A DNA stretch of 64,000 bases from Anaeromyxobacter terrae. GTDB taxonomy: Bacteria > Myxococcota > Myxococcia > Myxococcales > Anaeromyxobacteraceae. The translations under genes and the position numbers were made by a program. Below the pieces are notes generated by a model. That model was not told where the DNA came from and searched no databases. It was given only the letters and a program-made list of their open reading frames with translations. Positions 36,438 through 44,136 of the stretch are shown here, one piece after another (within the stretch, counting starts at the first letter, position 1; the number at the start of each line of letters is the position of its first letter). Location of the stretch: NCBI RefSeq assembly GCF_022690685.1, contig NZ_JALCYY010000013.1, positions 1 to 64,000 of the forward strand. Reading direction: 5' to 3'.

Positions 36438-37475
36438 TCACGCCTTTGCCGCTCGCGCGAGCCTTTCGAGCGCTTCCATGTCCTTGCTAATCAGCTCGAC
36501 GATACGCGGGACTTCTGCGAAGACATCTCGCACGAGCTTCGTGAGCTCCTCGGCTGCCCACCGCATCCCGTGCTCGTTGTTGAGCTGCAGCGCCACGTTC
36601 CGGACGCTCGTCGCAACGTCGAAGCTCAGCGCGTGGTCCATGCCGCGACTCATCGCGCTCAACTGAATCGGCTGCGCGACTGAGTCCCAGTTTCTGAGTA
36701 CTCGCTTCACGCCGCGCAACAGCTTGGTCACGTTCTCTCTCGAGGCACCTGCTTCCGCTGCCTTCCGTATCGCCTCGAACAGTCGCTCGAGGTTCTCCGC
36801 TTCCCGCTCTAGGAAGGCCTTGGCCTCGCCCTCGAATGTATCGACGAGGTTGTCAACCAGCAGCGGCGCGTGCGATCGCCCCTTCTGCGAAGACTGCTCC
36901 ACGACTCGCGTCACAACAGCGACGATGTCCCGGCTCGTCATGCGGTCGAGAGCGGTCCTGATCGCGGCGCGGTAATACTCCCGGCGCTCGGAAAGGGCGT
37001 GGTCCAGAAGCGCGTCATCGGTGATCGGCGGAAACCCTGCTGCTGCGCGATCCTCATTCAGAAGGGCTCGAATGTGACCGCGATCCGCGCGCTCGTCAGC
37101 CAGCGCTAGGGCTCGAATGCGTTCGACGGCCTCGTCGACGGATAGCGACGTCTTGCAGCGACCGAGCATCGAAGCGATGAAGTTCGCCGCTCCGAGCGGA
37201 GTAAGTTCCCCACGCCGGGCACTCTCCCTGGCTGGTCCGCTCGAGCCAGCCTCGAGGGCCCGCAATAGCTCTCGGACCTTGTCGGCAGGCGTGCCGGGAA
37301 GCCACGCAATCTCCGCGGCCACTCGATTCCGAGGGTTCGTCAGGTCCGCGCGCGCCTTGGAACACACGCCAGGATCGCCAGACAAGGCTCGTTCTTCGGC
37401 GAGTTCCAGCACTCGCCGCCGATCGTCCCTGGTCGTGGCTCCGAGGAGATGGAACGGGTTCTCGAGCAAGTTCAT
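36438..37475 (-). CDS. J-domain-like protein lacking the HPD motif
   Basis: A 345-residue cytoplasmic protein. It opens LLENPFHLLGATTRDDRRRVLELAEERALSGDP and continues with ARADLTNPRNRVAAEIAWLPG. This is the outline of a divergent J-like domain: NPF-x-LLG, an amphipathic helix, then the DPRxR-type segment. The His-Pro-Asp tripeptide that stimulates Hsp70 ATPase is not seen. The rest is a long helical domain with VVTRVVEQSSQKGRSHAPLLVDNL and a C-terminal helix. Its ATG overlaps the AAA+ stop (ATGA at 37472-37475). In context it is the natural co-chaperone of the Hsp70 in this operon, with a possibly altered stimulation mechanism. Confidence 0.6.
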   Translation of the reverse strand: MNLLENPFHLLGATTRDDRRRVLELAEERALSGDPGVCSKARADLTNPRNRVAAEIAWLPGTPADKVRELLRALEAGSSGPARESARRGELTPLGAANFIASMLGRCKTSLSVDEAVERIRALALADERADRGHIRALLNEDRAAAGFPPITDDALLDHALSERREYYRAAIRTALDRMTSRDIVAVVTRVVEQSSQKGRSHAPLLVDNLVDTFEGEAKAFLEREAENLERLFEAIRKAAEAGASRENVTKLLRGVKRVLRNWDSVAQPIQLSAMSRGMDHALSFDVATSVRNVALQLNNEHGMRWAAEELTKLVRDVFAEVPRIVELISKDMEALERLARAAKA

Positions 37476-38923
37476 TCGCGTCTGAATCCGATTGGGTTCG
37501 CAGCGGCACTGATGTCTGATCGCGGAGGTAGCGACCGCAGCGCGTCCTCCAAGCTCCTCTGATCCAGGGACGTCCTGCCACTCCTTGCCGCCAGGCGGGC
37601 AGCCTCCCGGACGGCGAAGGAGACGTCGGACAAAGGGCGTCCCAGAAGCGCTGGCACGAGCGCGGTGGTGTTCACCGCCGCTCCACCCGGACGCCCTTCC
37701 AAGAGCGAGGCGAGAAGGGATCGGACCTCCTCCTCACTGGGCATTCCAACCTGAATGACGTGATCGAAGCGGCCCCGTCTCAAAATCGCCGGGTCGATCA
37801 TCTCGATCCGGTTCGTCATACCGATGAGCAGCACGTGGTTCTTGATCGCGTCCGGGATCCGCCGCAGGAACTCGGCCACTTCTTCGACGTGGTGAAGTCC
37901 CTGGCTGCCCCCGAGCTGCCGATCCGACAGGAACGACTCCATCTCGTCGATGACGACTACGGCGGGCGAAGCCTTGAGCGCATCCTCGAACGCCTTCGCG
38001 ATCTTCTTTCCAGTTTCGTGAATGTAGGGACTGCCGATCGTGCTCGAGTCGATGGAGAAGCTCGGCCATCCGAGGTACTCGACCACCCGCTCGACGGCAA
38101 AGGTCTTGCCGCACCCTGGTGGTCCGTGGAGCACGACAGGCGACGGGAAGTCGATCCCGAGCGCCCGATAGGTTTCCGCGTTCTCGACGATGTCGACGAC
38201 GTGCTCTCGAAAGAACCGCTCGAGGTCGGCGCGCCCGGGTAGGCGAAACGGCACCTTCGTCTCGCGCTCCTGCGCATGCGGGTCTCGGACAGCAGCTGGA
38301 CGGATTGACTCCGCCGCGACGGGGCCGACCGAAATTGCCACTCCCGCGTCGGTCCCGGGAACAGCGTATCCCCCAGCCTCCAGCAGCGCGCGCAGGTCCA
38401 TCGGGGTGAGCCAACTCAGGAGGGACACCAACCGCCTGAATGACCTCGCAGACACTCGCACGCCGCCGGACAACCACCTGCCAAGGACGAGATCGTCCGG
38501 CGCCGCCTCGGAGAGCGACCAAGTCGGAAGCAGGCGCGACAAGCGCTCGACGTAGATGCTGTCGTGGAGAGGGGCGGACGGAAGGACGCGGCGCGTCTCG
38601 CGCAGCGAGACGGCAAAAGCGATTGCCTCAGCTTGGCTCGACGGCGACGTAGCCGACTCGAGCGGCACCAGCGTGTGACGCGGCTCGCTCAGAAGGACCT
38701 GAAATACGTCGTTTCCAAAGCGAATAGGAGACAGCGTTCCTTCACTGAGCACGCCCTCAGAGACCCACCTCGTCGCGAGCGCGTCCTTCGCGATCAGCGC
38801 CCTGCCCCCGGATGTCGTCTCGAACACCTGCCAGTCCTGACCCTCGTACAAGGCCGCCCGGCACGCTGCCCCCCCGGGGAGGTTCAGGCCGACAGGGAAC
38901 CAGGGATCAGAGACCACGCTCAC
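37472..38923 (-). CDS. AAA+ ATPase (Cdc48/FtsH-type module) coupled to Hsp70
   Basis: About 483 residues. The N-terminal region (about 1-235) is of unknown fold. The AAA+ module has Walker A HGPPGCGKT (about 266-273), Walker B VVVIDEMESF (about 323-332), sensor 1 LLIGMTNR, and the arginine finger in AILRRGRFDHVI. The lid has GRPLSDVSFAVREAARLA. The pattern fits the Cdc48/FtsH/proteasomal-type clade, so unfolding or remodelling is likely. The GTG start at 38921-38923 overlaps the Hsp70 stop by four bases (GTGA), which decides it; the longer open frame upstream overlaps Hsp70 and has no family signal. Confidence 0.8.
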   Translation of the reverse strand: MSVVSDPWFPVGLNLPGGAACRAALYEGQDWQVFETTSGGRALIAKDALATRWVSEGVLSEGTLSPIRFGNDVFQVLLSEPRHTLVPLESATSPSSQAEAIAFAVSLRETRRVLPSAPLHDSIYVERLSRLLPTWSLSEAAPDDLVLGRWLSGGVRVSARSFRRLVSLLSWLTPMDLRALLEAGGYAVPGTDAGVAISVGPVAAESIRPAAVRDPHAQERETKVPFRLPGRADLERFFREHVVDIVENAETYRALGIDFPSPVVLHGPPGCGKTFAVERVVEYLGWPSFSIDSSTIGSPYIHETGKKIAKAFEDALKASPAVVVIDEMESFLSDRQLGGSQGLHHVEEVAEFLRRIPDAIKNHVLLIGMTNRIEMIDPAILRRGRFDHVIQVGMPSEEEVRSLLASLLEGRPGGAAVNTTALVPALLGRPLSDVSFAVREAARLAARSGRTSLDQRSLEDALRSLPPRSDISAAANPIGFRRE

Positions 38924-41415
38924 CCTCGAAGAACGTTTGCGACGTCGAACATCTCGTCGTCCGCGACCGCAGAGATCCGGATCTGGTTCAGCTCGCGAAC
39001 GACACCGCGCAACCGATCGATGTCGTCCTCGTTCAGAGCGGCCAGGCCTCGCTGGACGAGCTCCCGGTGCCGTCCGCGGTCCGAGAACGCGCCGGGCTCC
39101 TGTGCCATCGACTTGAACCGATCCACCACGAACCAGTCCTGGCGCCAAAGGATCTCGAACCCCCTGCCGCGGATCTCGTCGAGAACGTTTTCGAAGTCGC
39201 GATCCGTTCGGTCGATCGCGCGCTGCGCCGTCTTGAAAAGGTTCTCGATCGCGGAGAGCTCCGTGGGCCTCGCGAACTTCTGGATGAACTTGCCGAACGA
39301 ATCCTTCAGGCCGTCTAGCTCGAGTTGCCGGATCTCCTTCAGGTGGCTCTTGCGAACCTCCGAGATCAGGCGCTTTGCCTCGAGGACATCATCCATCGCC
39401 TGCTTCGCTGCCTCGGCGTCCACACGGTCAGGTTTGACCTCAGCGGCGGACGACAGCCGGTTCTTTGCGGCATCCAGCTTGGGATCGTCGATTCGCTCCG
39501 CCAGCTCCTCGACGCGACCCTTCGTCACCTCGCTCTCGCGGACGATCTGCGCGGTGTCCGCGGTGAAGTCGAACTGGCCCTCCTGTCTCGAATAGAAGTT
39601 GCGTCCTGAGTGGAACGCGGCGCCGATGCTGGGGACCGATACCTCGAGAATCACCGCACCCGAGTCGGAGAGCTCATACTCGCACACAAGTTCCGCCTCC
39701 GCCGCGATGACTCCCTCCTCGAAATCGGCCCCCGTCAGCTTCATGATGCCGATGAAGCGATTGTCCGAGACTGGATCTTCGATCTCCCCTTCCCAGAGCT
39801 TCAGGTTCAACGCTCCGTCGGAACCTGCCCTCAACGACTCGGCCGCCCTGAAGGTCAGTCTTCCCCGCTTGGGCAGCGGATCGCCCGCCCTCGCGAGCCA
39901 CACGAGGCTGGGCCTACCTCCTCGGCGATCGGCGACTTCTACGCCCACGGAGTGGGATGCCGGGATCGCATCGACCGTGGCCGCCGTCCGCGTCATTACG
40001 ATTCGGCTCGTCTCGAGCTGGATCGGGTTGCCCGTGCCGTCGAAGGCGAAGACCTTGAAGACGTGCTCTCCGTGCTTCTGGAGCTGCACGTCGATCGAAG
40101 CACCATCCTTCAGCGGCACCCGTCCCGAAGTCCACCCCGTGTCGACGCTGTCGACCTGGAACTCCATCCCGGCTGAACCGCCAGCTCCGAGCTTCGCAAC
40201 GATCCGCGCCTTCGCGTCCGGCGTCCTCGCGGTGTACGAAAACGCCACCTGGACCGGGCCGCTCGCAGCCAAGGTTCCCTTCGACGTCTTGCGCCCGCGG
40301 CTCGCATCCTCCCAATCGATCGACTCCGCGAAGAGGGCCGCTCCCTCCGCCACGGCAGTCATCGGGTTCACCTCGGTGCTGCCCTCGATTCCGAGCTTCG
40401 ATGTCACCTGATCCCGAAGAGGCTTGTAGTGCGTCGGGCCCCCGACGAACACAATCCGCTCCACGTCTTCCGGAGCGTAGCCAGCCCTGGCGATCGTCTC
40501 CCGGGTGGCCTCGATCGAATCCTGAACCTTGGGTCCGACGATCCGGTCCACGTCCTCGCGCCGCAGCGGAACCTCCAGGTAGATCTCGGTCCCCTGCGTG
40601 TCCCGGGTGCGGACCTCGGTTTCCTGGAGCGCGACGATGGCTTCCTGCTTGGCCGAAAGCTCGATCTTCGCCCTCTCCGTGGCCCACGTCGCGAGCCTGG
40701 AGAGCGTCAGGTACTCTGGTTCATGCAGAAACGTCTCCGGCAAGTCGAAGTGCTCGAGCAACCACGGCGCAACGACCTGCTCGACGAGCAGCCGGTCGAA
40801 GTCGCGACCGCCACACATCGCGATGCCACCGTGGGCGAGAAGGCTCACCCTGCCCGCGATGCTCTCCGCCACTGCGACGTCGAGCGTTCCGCCCCCGAGG
40901 TCGTACACGACGAAGATCCCGTCCGCCTTGCGGCCGCGCATCACGCTCATGACGGCCGCGACGGGCTCCTGCATGAGAGCGACCTTCCCGAAGCCGGCCA
41001 TCTCCGCTGCCTGGAGGGTGGCATCCTTCGCCATCTGGTTGAACGCCGCGGGCACGGTGATGACAGTCCCGGCGTCCTCGGCCGCCCTCGCCTCCTCGGG
41101 CAGATACCCGTAGAGCGCCTTCAGTATCTCTGCGGAGCACTGCTCAGGCGTCATCGTGACGTTCACGGCCTTGAGGACGACGGGCGTGCTGCTTCCCATG
41201 AGCCGCTTGAAAAGCACCGCCGCGTTGTCGGGGGTGTGCGGGGCAGAATCGTAGGCGCGCCTGCCGACGTGCTTGTTCCCACGCCGGTCCATGTAGATCG
41301 CCGACGGCGTCACGTCGTTCTGGTCCGGGCTCTTCCAGAGGCGGAGGTTCTCCCCGTCGTACGAGCAGATCGCGCTGTTCGTAGTTCCGAGATCGATCCC
41401 GACGTACTGCTTCAT
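38920..41415 (-). CDS. Divergent long Hsp70-family chaperone
   Basis: An 831-residue Hsp70-like protein. Phosphate-1 GIDLGTTNS is residues 6-14, phosphate-2 VYDLGGGTLDVAV about 170-182, and the adenosine motif FVGGPTHYK about 320-328. The nucleotide-binding domain ends near 370. The substrate-binding part is diverged: no typical VLLLDVTPLSLG linker is visible, and the C-terminus carries some 200 more residues than DnaK, including long coiled-coil helices (DDVLEAKRLISEVRKSHLKEIRQLELDGLK). It sits between a GrpE-like gene and an AAA+ gene, overlapping both by four bases. A dedicated, island-borne chaperone system is the simplest reading. Confidence 0.92.
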   Translation of the reverse strand: MKQYVGIDLGTTNSAICSYDGENLRLWKSPDQNDVTPSAIYMDRRGNKHVGRRAYDSAPHTPDNAAVLFKRLMGSSTPVVLKAVNVTMTPEQCSAEILKALYGYLPEEARAAEDAGTVITVPAAFNQMAKDATLQAAEMAGFGKVALMQEPVAAVMSVMRGRKADGIFVVYDLGGGTLDVAVAESIAGRVSLLAHGGIAMCGGRDFDRLLVEQVVAPWLLEHFDLPETFLHEPEYLTLSRLATWATERAKIELSAKQEAIVALQETEVRTRDTQGTEIYLEVPLRREDVDRIVGPKVQDSIEATRETIARAGYAPEDVERIVFVGGPTHYKPLRDQVTSKLGIEGSTEVNPMTAVAEGAALFAESIDWEDASRGRKTSKGTLAASGPVQVAFSYTARTPDAKARIVAKLGAGGSAGMEFQVDSVDTGWTSGRVPLKDGASIDVQLQKHGEHVFKVFAFDGTGNPIQLETSRIVMTRTAATVDAIPASHSVGVEVADRRGGRPSLVWLARAGDPLPKRGRLTFRAAESLRAGSDGALNLKLWEGEIEDPVSDNRFIGIMKLTGADFEEGVIAAEAELVCEYELSDSGAVILEVSVPSIGAAFHSGRNFYSRQEGQFDFTADTAQIVRESEVTKGRVEELAERIDDPKLDAAKNRLSSAAEVKPDRVDAEAAKQAMDDVLEAKRLISEVRKSHLKEIRQLELDGLKDSFGKFIQKFARPTELSAIENLFKTAQRAIDRTDRDFENVLDEIRGRGFEILWRQDWFVVDRFKSMAQEPGAFSDRGRHRELVQRGLAALNEDDIDRLRGVVRELNQIRISAVADDEMFDVANVLRG

Positions 41416-41786
41416 GTCGTCACCTTCCGCAGGAGAACCGTTCCGGTGCGCACGACGCCGTTCGGCCCCATTATGATCGGCTCGAGCATCTGGTCGACCA
41501 CGAGGGTGTCGTCCGGCCCGAAGTCGGCCGCGTTGATCGCGGTTGCCGCGATCCCGGGATCGAAAGCCTGCTCCTCGATGTTGACGATCCGCAGGCCTGC
41601 GGCGTCCAGCGATTCGCCAAGCCGCTTCAGATACCAGCGGAGCTGGCTGTCGAACCGACCCTTCTCACCCGCGTCGAGCTTCGCCATCATCCGCAGGAAG
41701 ACGCGGCTGAAGCGCCAGGAGTCGATCGCGAGATCGACGAGAGCGCTCTTACCGGGTTCGGTCATGTGCGGGGGCCTCTCGGTCAC
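41412..41786 (-). CDS. GrpE-like nucleotide exchange factor
   Basis: A 124-residue small protein. The helical first half (about residues 10-60) is followed by a beta-rich C-terminus: LRIVNIEEQAFDPGIAATAINAADF, then LVVDQMLEPIIMGPNGVVRTGTVLLRK. The FDP..., and the final LEP...R.GTV.L.K run match the beta-wing of GrpE, which opens the Hsp70 nucleotide cleft. The helix is shorter than in housekeeping GrpE. The GTG start (41784-41786) overlaps the upstream stop by four bases and the Hsp70 ATG overlaps its own stop; an ATG at 41763-41765 would also work. The position directly before Hsp70 supports the assignment. Confidence 0.6.
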   Translation of the reverse strand: MTERPPHMTEPGKSALVDLAIDSWRFSRVFLRMMAKLDAGEKGRFDSQLRWYLKRLGESLDAAGLRIVNIEEQAFDPGIAATAINAADFGPDDTLVVDQMLEPIIMGPNGVVRTGTVLLRKVTT

Positions 41787-42172
41787 CGCAGGTACATGAC
41801 CTGAATCTCGAGGTTGCTCACCCTACGCTCGAGACCCTGAAGCTCATCGTGGGCGCGTTCGGCCTCAGCAGACGCCGCCTTCGCGTCCTCCGCGGCAGAG
41901 CTCACGTCCCATCCGAGCGCCTCGGCCCGGTGGCTTAGGTGCCCGAGTAGGACAACGAGAACCACGAGCCCGAGACCCTTCTTCAGAATTTGATCGGCGC
42001 TCTGCGATGCCGCCGACCTGTCGCGGAGCAAGTAGATCGCGAGCACGCCCACGATCAGGACCGGTAGGAAGTACGCGAACAGCCACTCCTCGGCCTCGAG
42101 CCCGTGATACGCGGAGACTCCCGCGAGGAGCACGGCCACCACCGCGAGTGTAATCTCCTGCCGACGGTTCAT
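41783..42172 (-). CDS. Three-segment membrane protein with C-terminal coiled coil, first gene of the Hsp70 operon
   Basis: A 129-residue protein. Hydrophobic segments are LAVVAVLLAGVSAYHGL (about 10-26), WLFAYFLPVLIVGVLAIYLL (about 31-50) and LGLVVLVVLLGHLSH (about 70-84). A coiled coil follows, AEDAKAASAEAERAHDELQGLERRVSNLEIQVMYLR, with heptad-like Leu and Val. The ATG at 42170-42172 is chosen over an upstream extension that lacks similarity. It overlaps the GrpE-like gene by four bases. It may anchor or oligomerise the chaperone proteins at the inner membrane. Confidence 0.7.
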   Translation of the reverse strand: MNRRQEITLAVVAVLLAGVSAYHGLEAEEWLFAYFLPVLIVGVLAIYLLRDRSAASQSADQILKKGLGLVVLVVLLGHLSHRAEALGWDVSSAAEDAKAASAEAERAHDELQGLERRVSNLEIQVMYLR

Positions 42173-42390
42173 CGCCCCCCCGCTCTGCGTTCCATTCTGC
42201 GAGACACACGGACACGAGCCCAGAAGCCAGCACGCTTTACGGCTTCTCGAGTTGCGCTGCCTCAAGGTTCTCGGAGCGTCGTGGGGTATCGTAGCACCGG
42301 ACATAGCCGGGACAGTGTCGTGCGTGTTCGGTACCTGCATGCAGAGCGCAGGAACGTTCGCCTGCGCTTCGCTCACCATTGTTGGGCCCC
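42173..42390 (-). promoter_or_regulatory. Upstream region of the Hsp70 operon
   Basis: This 218-base stretch precedes the first gene of the Hsp70 operon and follows the end of the nuclease gene at 42391. A CTTGAGG block occurs on the minus strand (about 42267-42273 complement), but no matching heat-shock -10 (CCCCATNT) or good sigma-70 -10 was found at normal spacing. The operon promoter probably lies here, unassigned. Confidence 0.4.
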
Positions 42391-43491
42391 CTACGTCGCC
42401 GCTCGCGCGCCCCATCGATAGCGATCGCGTTGGTAGGCGTACCAAGCCGCCAATGCAGGATCACGGATCGCTTCCGCCGCAGCGAAGACGTCCTCGTACG
42501 CGGCGCTCCGATAACGGCTCGGCTGGGTGAGCAGCGAACCCCAGACCTCAGCAACCGTCGCTCCCGCCGATTGAAGAGCCGGAGCCGTGATGACCTCGTG
42601 AAACGCTCGATTCGCACGCGGGCAGACGTGGACGCAGGTCACGGTCGAGAGCCCGAGCTCGCCGTCCTGCTCGGCTGCCGCGGCAAGGAGCTGTTGCCGG
42701 AGATGCTGGTCGAACGGTTCGATCAGCAAGTCCGGTACGGTGAGCGCCCCTTCGCGACGGAAGGGGCTCCAGGGACTTGCGAACGCCGGCTCGTATATCT
42801 GGATGCGGCTAGTTCCAAACGGACTCCGGGGCTGGAATGCTGCATCCCGGTAATCCTCGGTGTACTTTGACTCGAGCAGGATTCCGTGTCGCTGGCCTGA
42901 GCGATCCCGGTACACGAAGAGGAGATCCGCGCTTGTGGCGAACTTGCCTCGTCTTCGATGCCTTCCCTTCTCACCGAGGTAGTTGGTCCCGCTTCGGCCG
43001 ATCCACTCAGGCTCTGCGAGTGCGCCGCTAGGACCCGGCGGTTCCACACCCACGAGTTCCGGAACGATGGTGCGGAGCGTCGCAGCCAATGCCGCCGGAC
43101 TCCTCGCCAGTCCCCACCAGAAGTTCAGCGCGCAGACCTGAGAATCCAGGAGGTTCGGCGACGGGCCTCGTGACGTGCGCGTTCCGTAGTCCTTTGTGTC
43201 TTCTTCATGCCAGGCAATGTCGTATGTCTCGAAGAACGACAGCAGTTCGTCTCTGATGGCCAGCCACAAGTTGCAGTTCGCGGATGAGGCAGGAAGGAAG
43301 TAGTCCTGCTCAATCCCCCGCCAGGTGCCTTTCTGGCGCGCGTCGAGCGGCATCTCTTCGCGAGATGCGACCTCGAGTTTCCATCGGCCTTGGGCTCGAC
43401 GCTCGGCAGTCTTGTATGCCGTCGCCGGCGATTTCGCACCGGGCCTACTGCGTACGCCGCCGCTTCGCTCCGGCATTGGTGGCTTCTCCAT
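42391..43491 (-). CDS. Putative restriction endonuclease-like protein, PD-(D/E)XK fold
   Basis: A 366-residue protein. The first 100 residues are basic then aromatic-rich (YFLPASSANCNLWLAIRDEL). LLDSQVCALNFWWGLARSP (115-132) is a block found in PGN_0703-type putative restriction endonucleases. The nuclease core shows Asp189 in ATSADLLFVYRD and Glu207-x-Lys209 in GILLESKYTEDY. It is the next gene upstream of the Hsp70 operon in the same orientation, after 218 bases. The role in degrading foreign DNA is likely by family resemblance but not shown here. Confidence 0.65.
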   Translation of the reverse strand: MEKPPMPERSGGVRSRPGAKSPATAYKTAERRAQGRWKLEVASREEMPLDARQKGTWRGIEQDYFLPASSANCNLWLAIRDELLSFFETYDIAWHEEDTKDYGTRTSRGPSPNLLDSQVCALNFWWGLARSPAALAATLRTIVPELVGVEPPGPSGALAEPEWIGRSGTNYLGEKGRHRRRGKFATSADLLFVYRDRSGQRHGILLESKYTEDYRDAAFQPRSPFGTSRIQIYEPAFASPWSPFRREGALTVPDLLIEPFDQHLRQQLLAAAAEQDGELGLSTVTCVHVCPRANRAFHEVITAPALQSAGATVAEVWGSLLTQPSRYRSAAYEDVFAAAEAIRDPALAAWYAYQRDRYRWGARAAT

Positions 43492-43531
43492 GGGTCTGCG
43501 CGCGAGGGCCCAGAGTGGACTTGGAAGGCCT

Positions 43532-44041
43532 CTACGTCACCAAGAACTCCACGACTCGGTCGATCATCTCGTCCCACGTCACGTACCGGTCAGCGAATGC
43601 CATTATGCGGAGGTTGTTCTGCTTCCCCCTCGCCACTGCACCGCCGGACGCTGCCGAGCGAAGTTCCGCGCAGTCAAACATCGCATATCGAGCCGACCCT
43701 CGGGGGCGGGTCGTGTCGAGAAGGACCCAGCGCACCGCACCGCTGATCACAGCGAGCTCCTCAGAAGGACGCAGAAGCATCTCGACCTGCGTGCCACCGC
43801 CGGCGTCGTTGCCGATGCCGATGCGCCCCGCGGCCGCGCTGAAGCACTTCGCCTCGAGGAAACGCACACGCGTTCCTGTCGCATGTCGCATAAATACCGC
43901 GATGTCGAGGCCGAATTTCGGAAGAACCGAAGCATCCACGCCCGTTTGCTTCAGGCGTAGCCGAATAGTGGCCACGAGCGCGGCTTCGAACGCTTTCTCG
44001 TTTTCGACGAACGGATCGCCTGATATAGGCATCTTGGACAT
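43532..44041 (-). CDS. Small PD-(D/E)XK nuclease-like protein
   Basis: A 169-residue protein. The ATG at 44039-44041 begins MSKMPISGDPFVENEKAF; the frame extends upstream without similarity. Asp46 in KFGLDIAVFMRH and Glu63-x-Lys65 in VRFLEAKCFS, then GRIGIGNDAGGGTQVEMLL, fit the D...ExK nuclease core. The rest is a short helix-rich C-terminus (WVLLDTTRPRGSARYAMFDC). It lies 40 bases before the larger nuclease gene in the same direction. The two may work together, or one may only be a structural relative. Confidence 0.6.
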   Translation of the reverse strand: MSKMPISGDPFVENEKAFEAALVATIRLRLKQTGVDASVLPKFGLDIAVFMRHATGTRVRFLEAKCFSAAAGRIGIGNDAGGGTQVEMLLRPSEELAVISGAVRWVLLDTTRPRGSARYAMFDCAELRSAASGGAVARGKQNNLRIMAFADRYVTWDEMIDRVVEFLVT

Positions 44042-44136
44042 AGCGCCCCTGCACTCACGCGGGCTCACACGTCGAGGGTATCTGCCTAGCCGCGACGTTC
44101 CGACCAGCTCTACCGTGTCGTAGCCCTGGCCCACGT

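Noticed and set aside
41412-42172. Toxin-antitoxin pair reading of the two small genes before Hsp70
   Set aside because: The first has three membrane segments and a coiled coil, the second a GrpE-like C-terminus; no antitoxin or toxin fold is suggested.
42173-42390. Heat-shock (sigma-32) promoter before the Hsp70 operon
   Set aside because: A CTTGAGG-like -35 occurs on the proper strand, but no CCCCATNT-type -10 lies at 12-16 bases; the match is not convincing.
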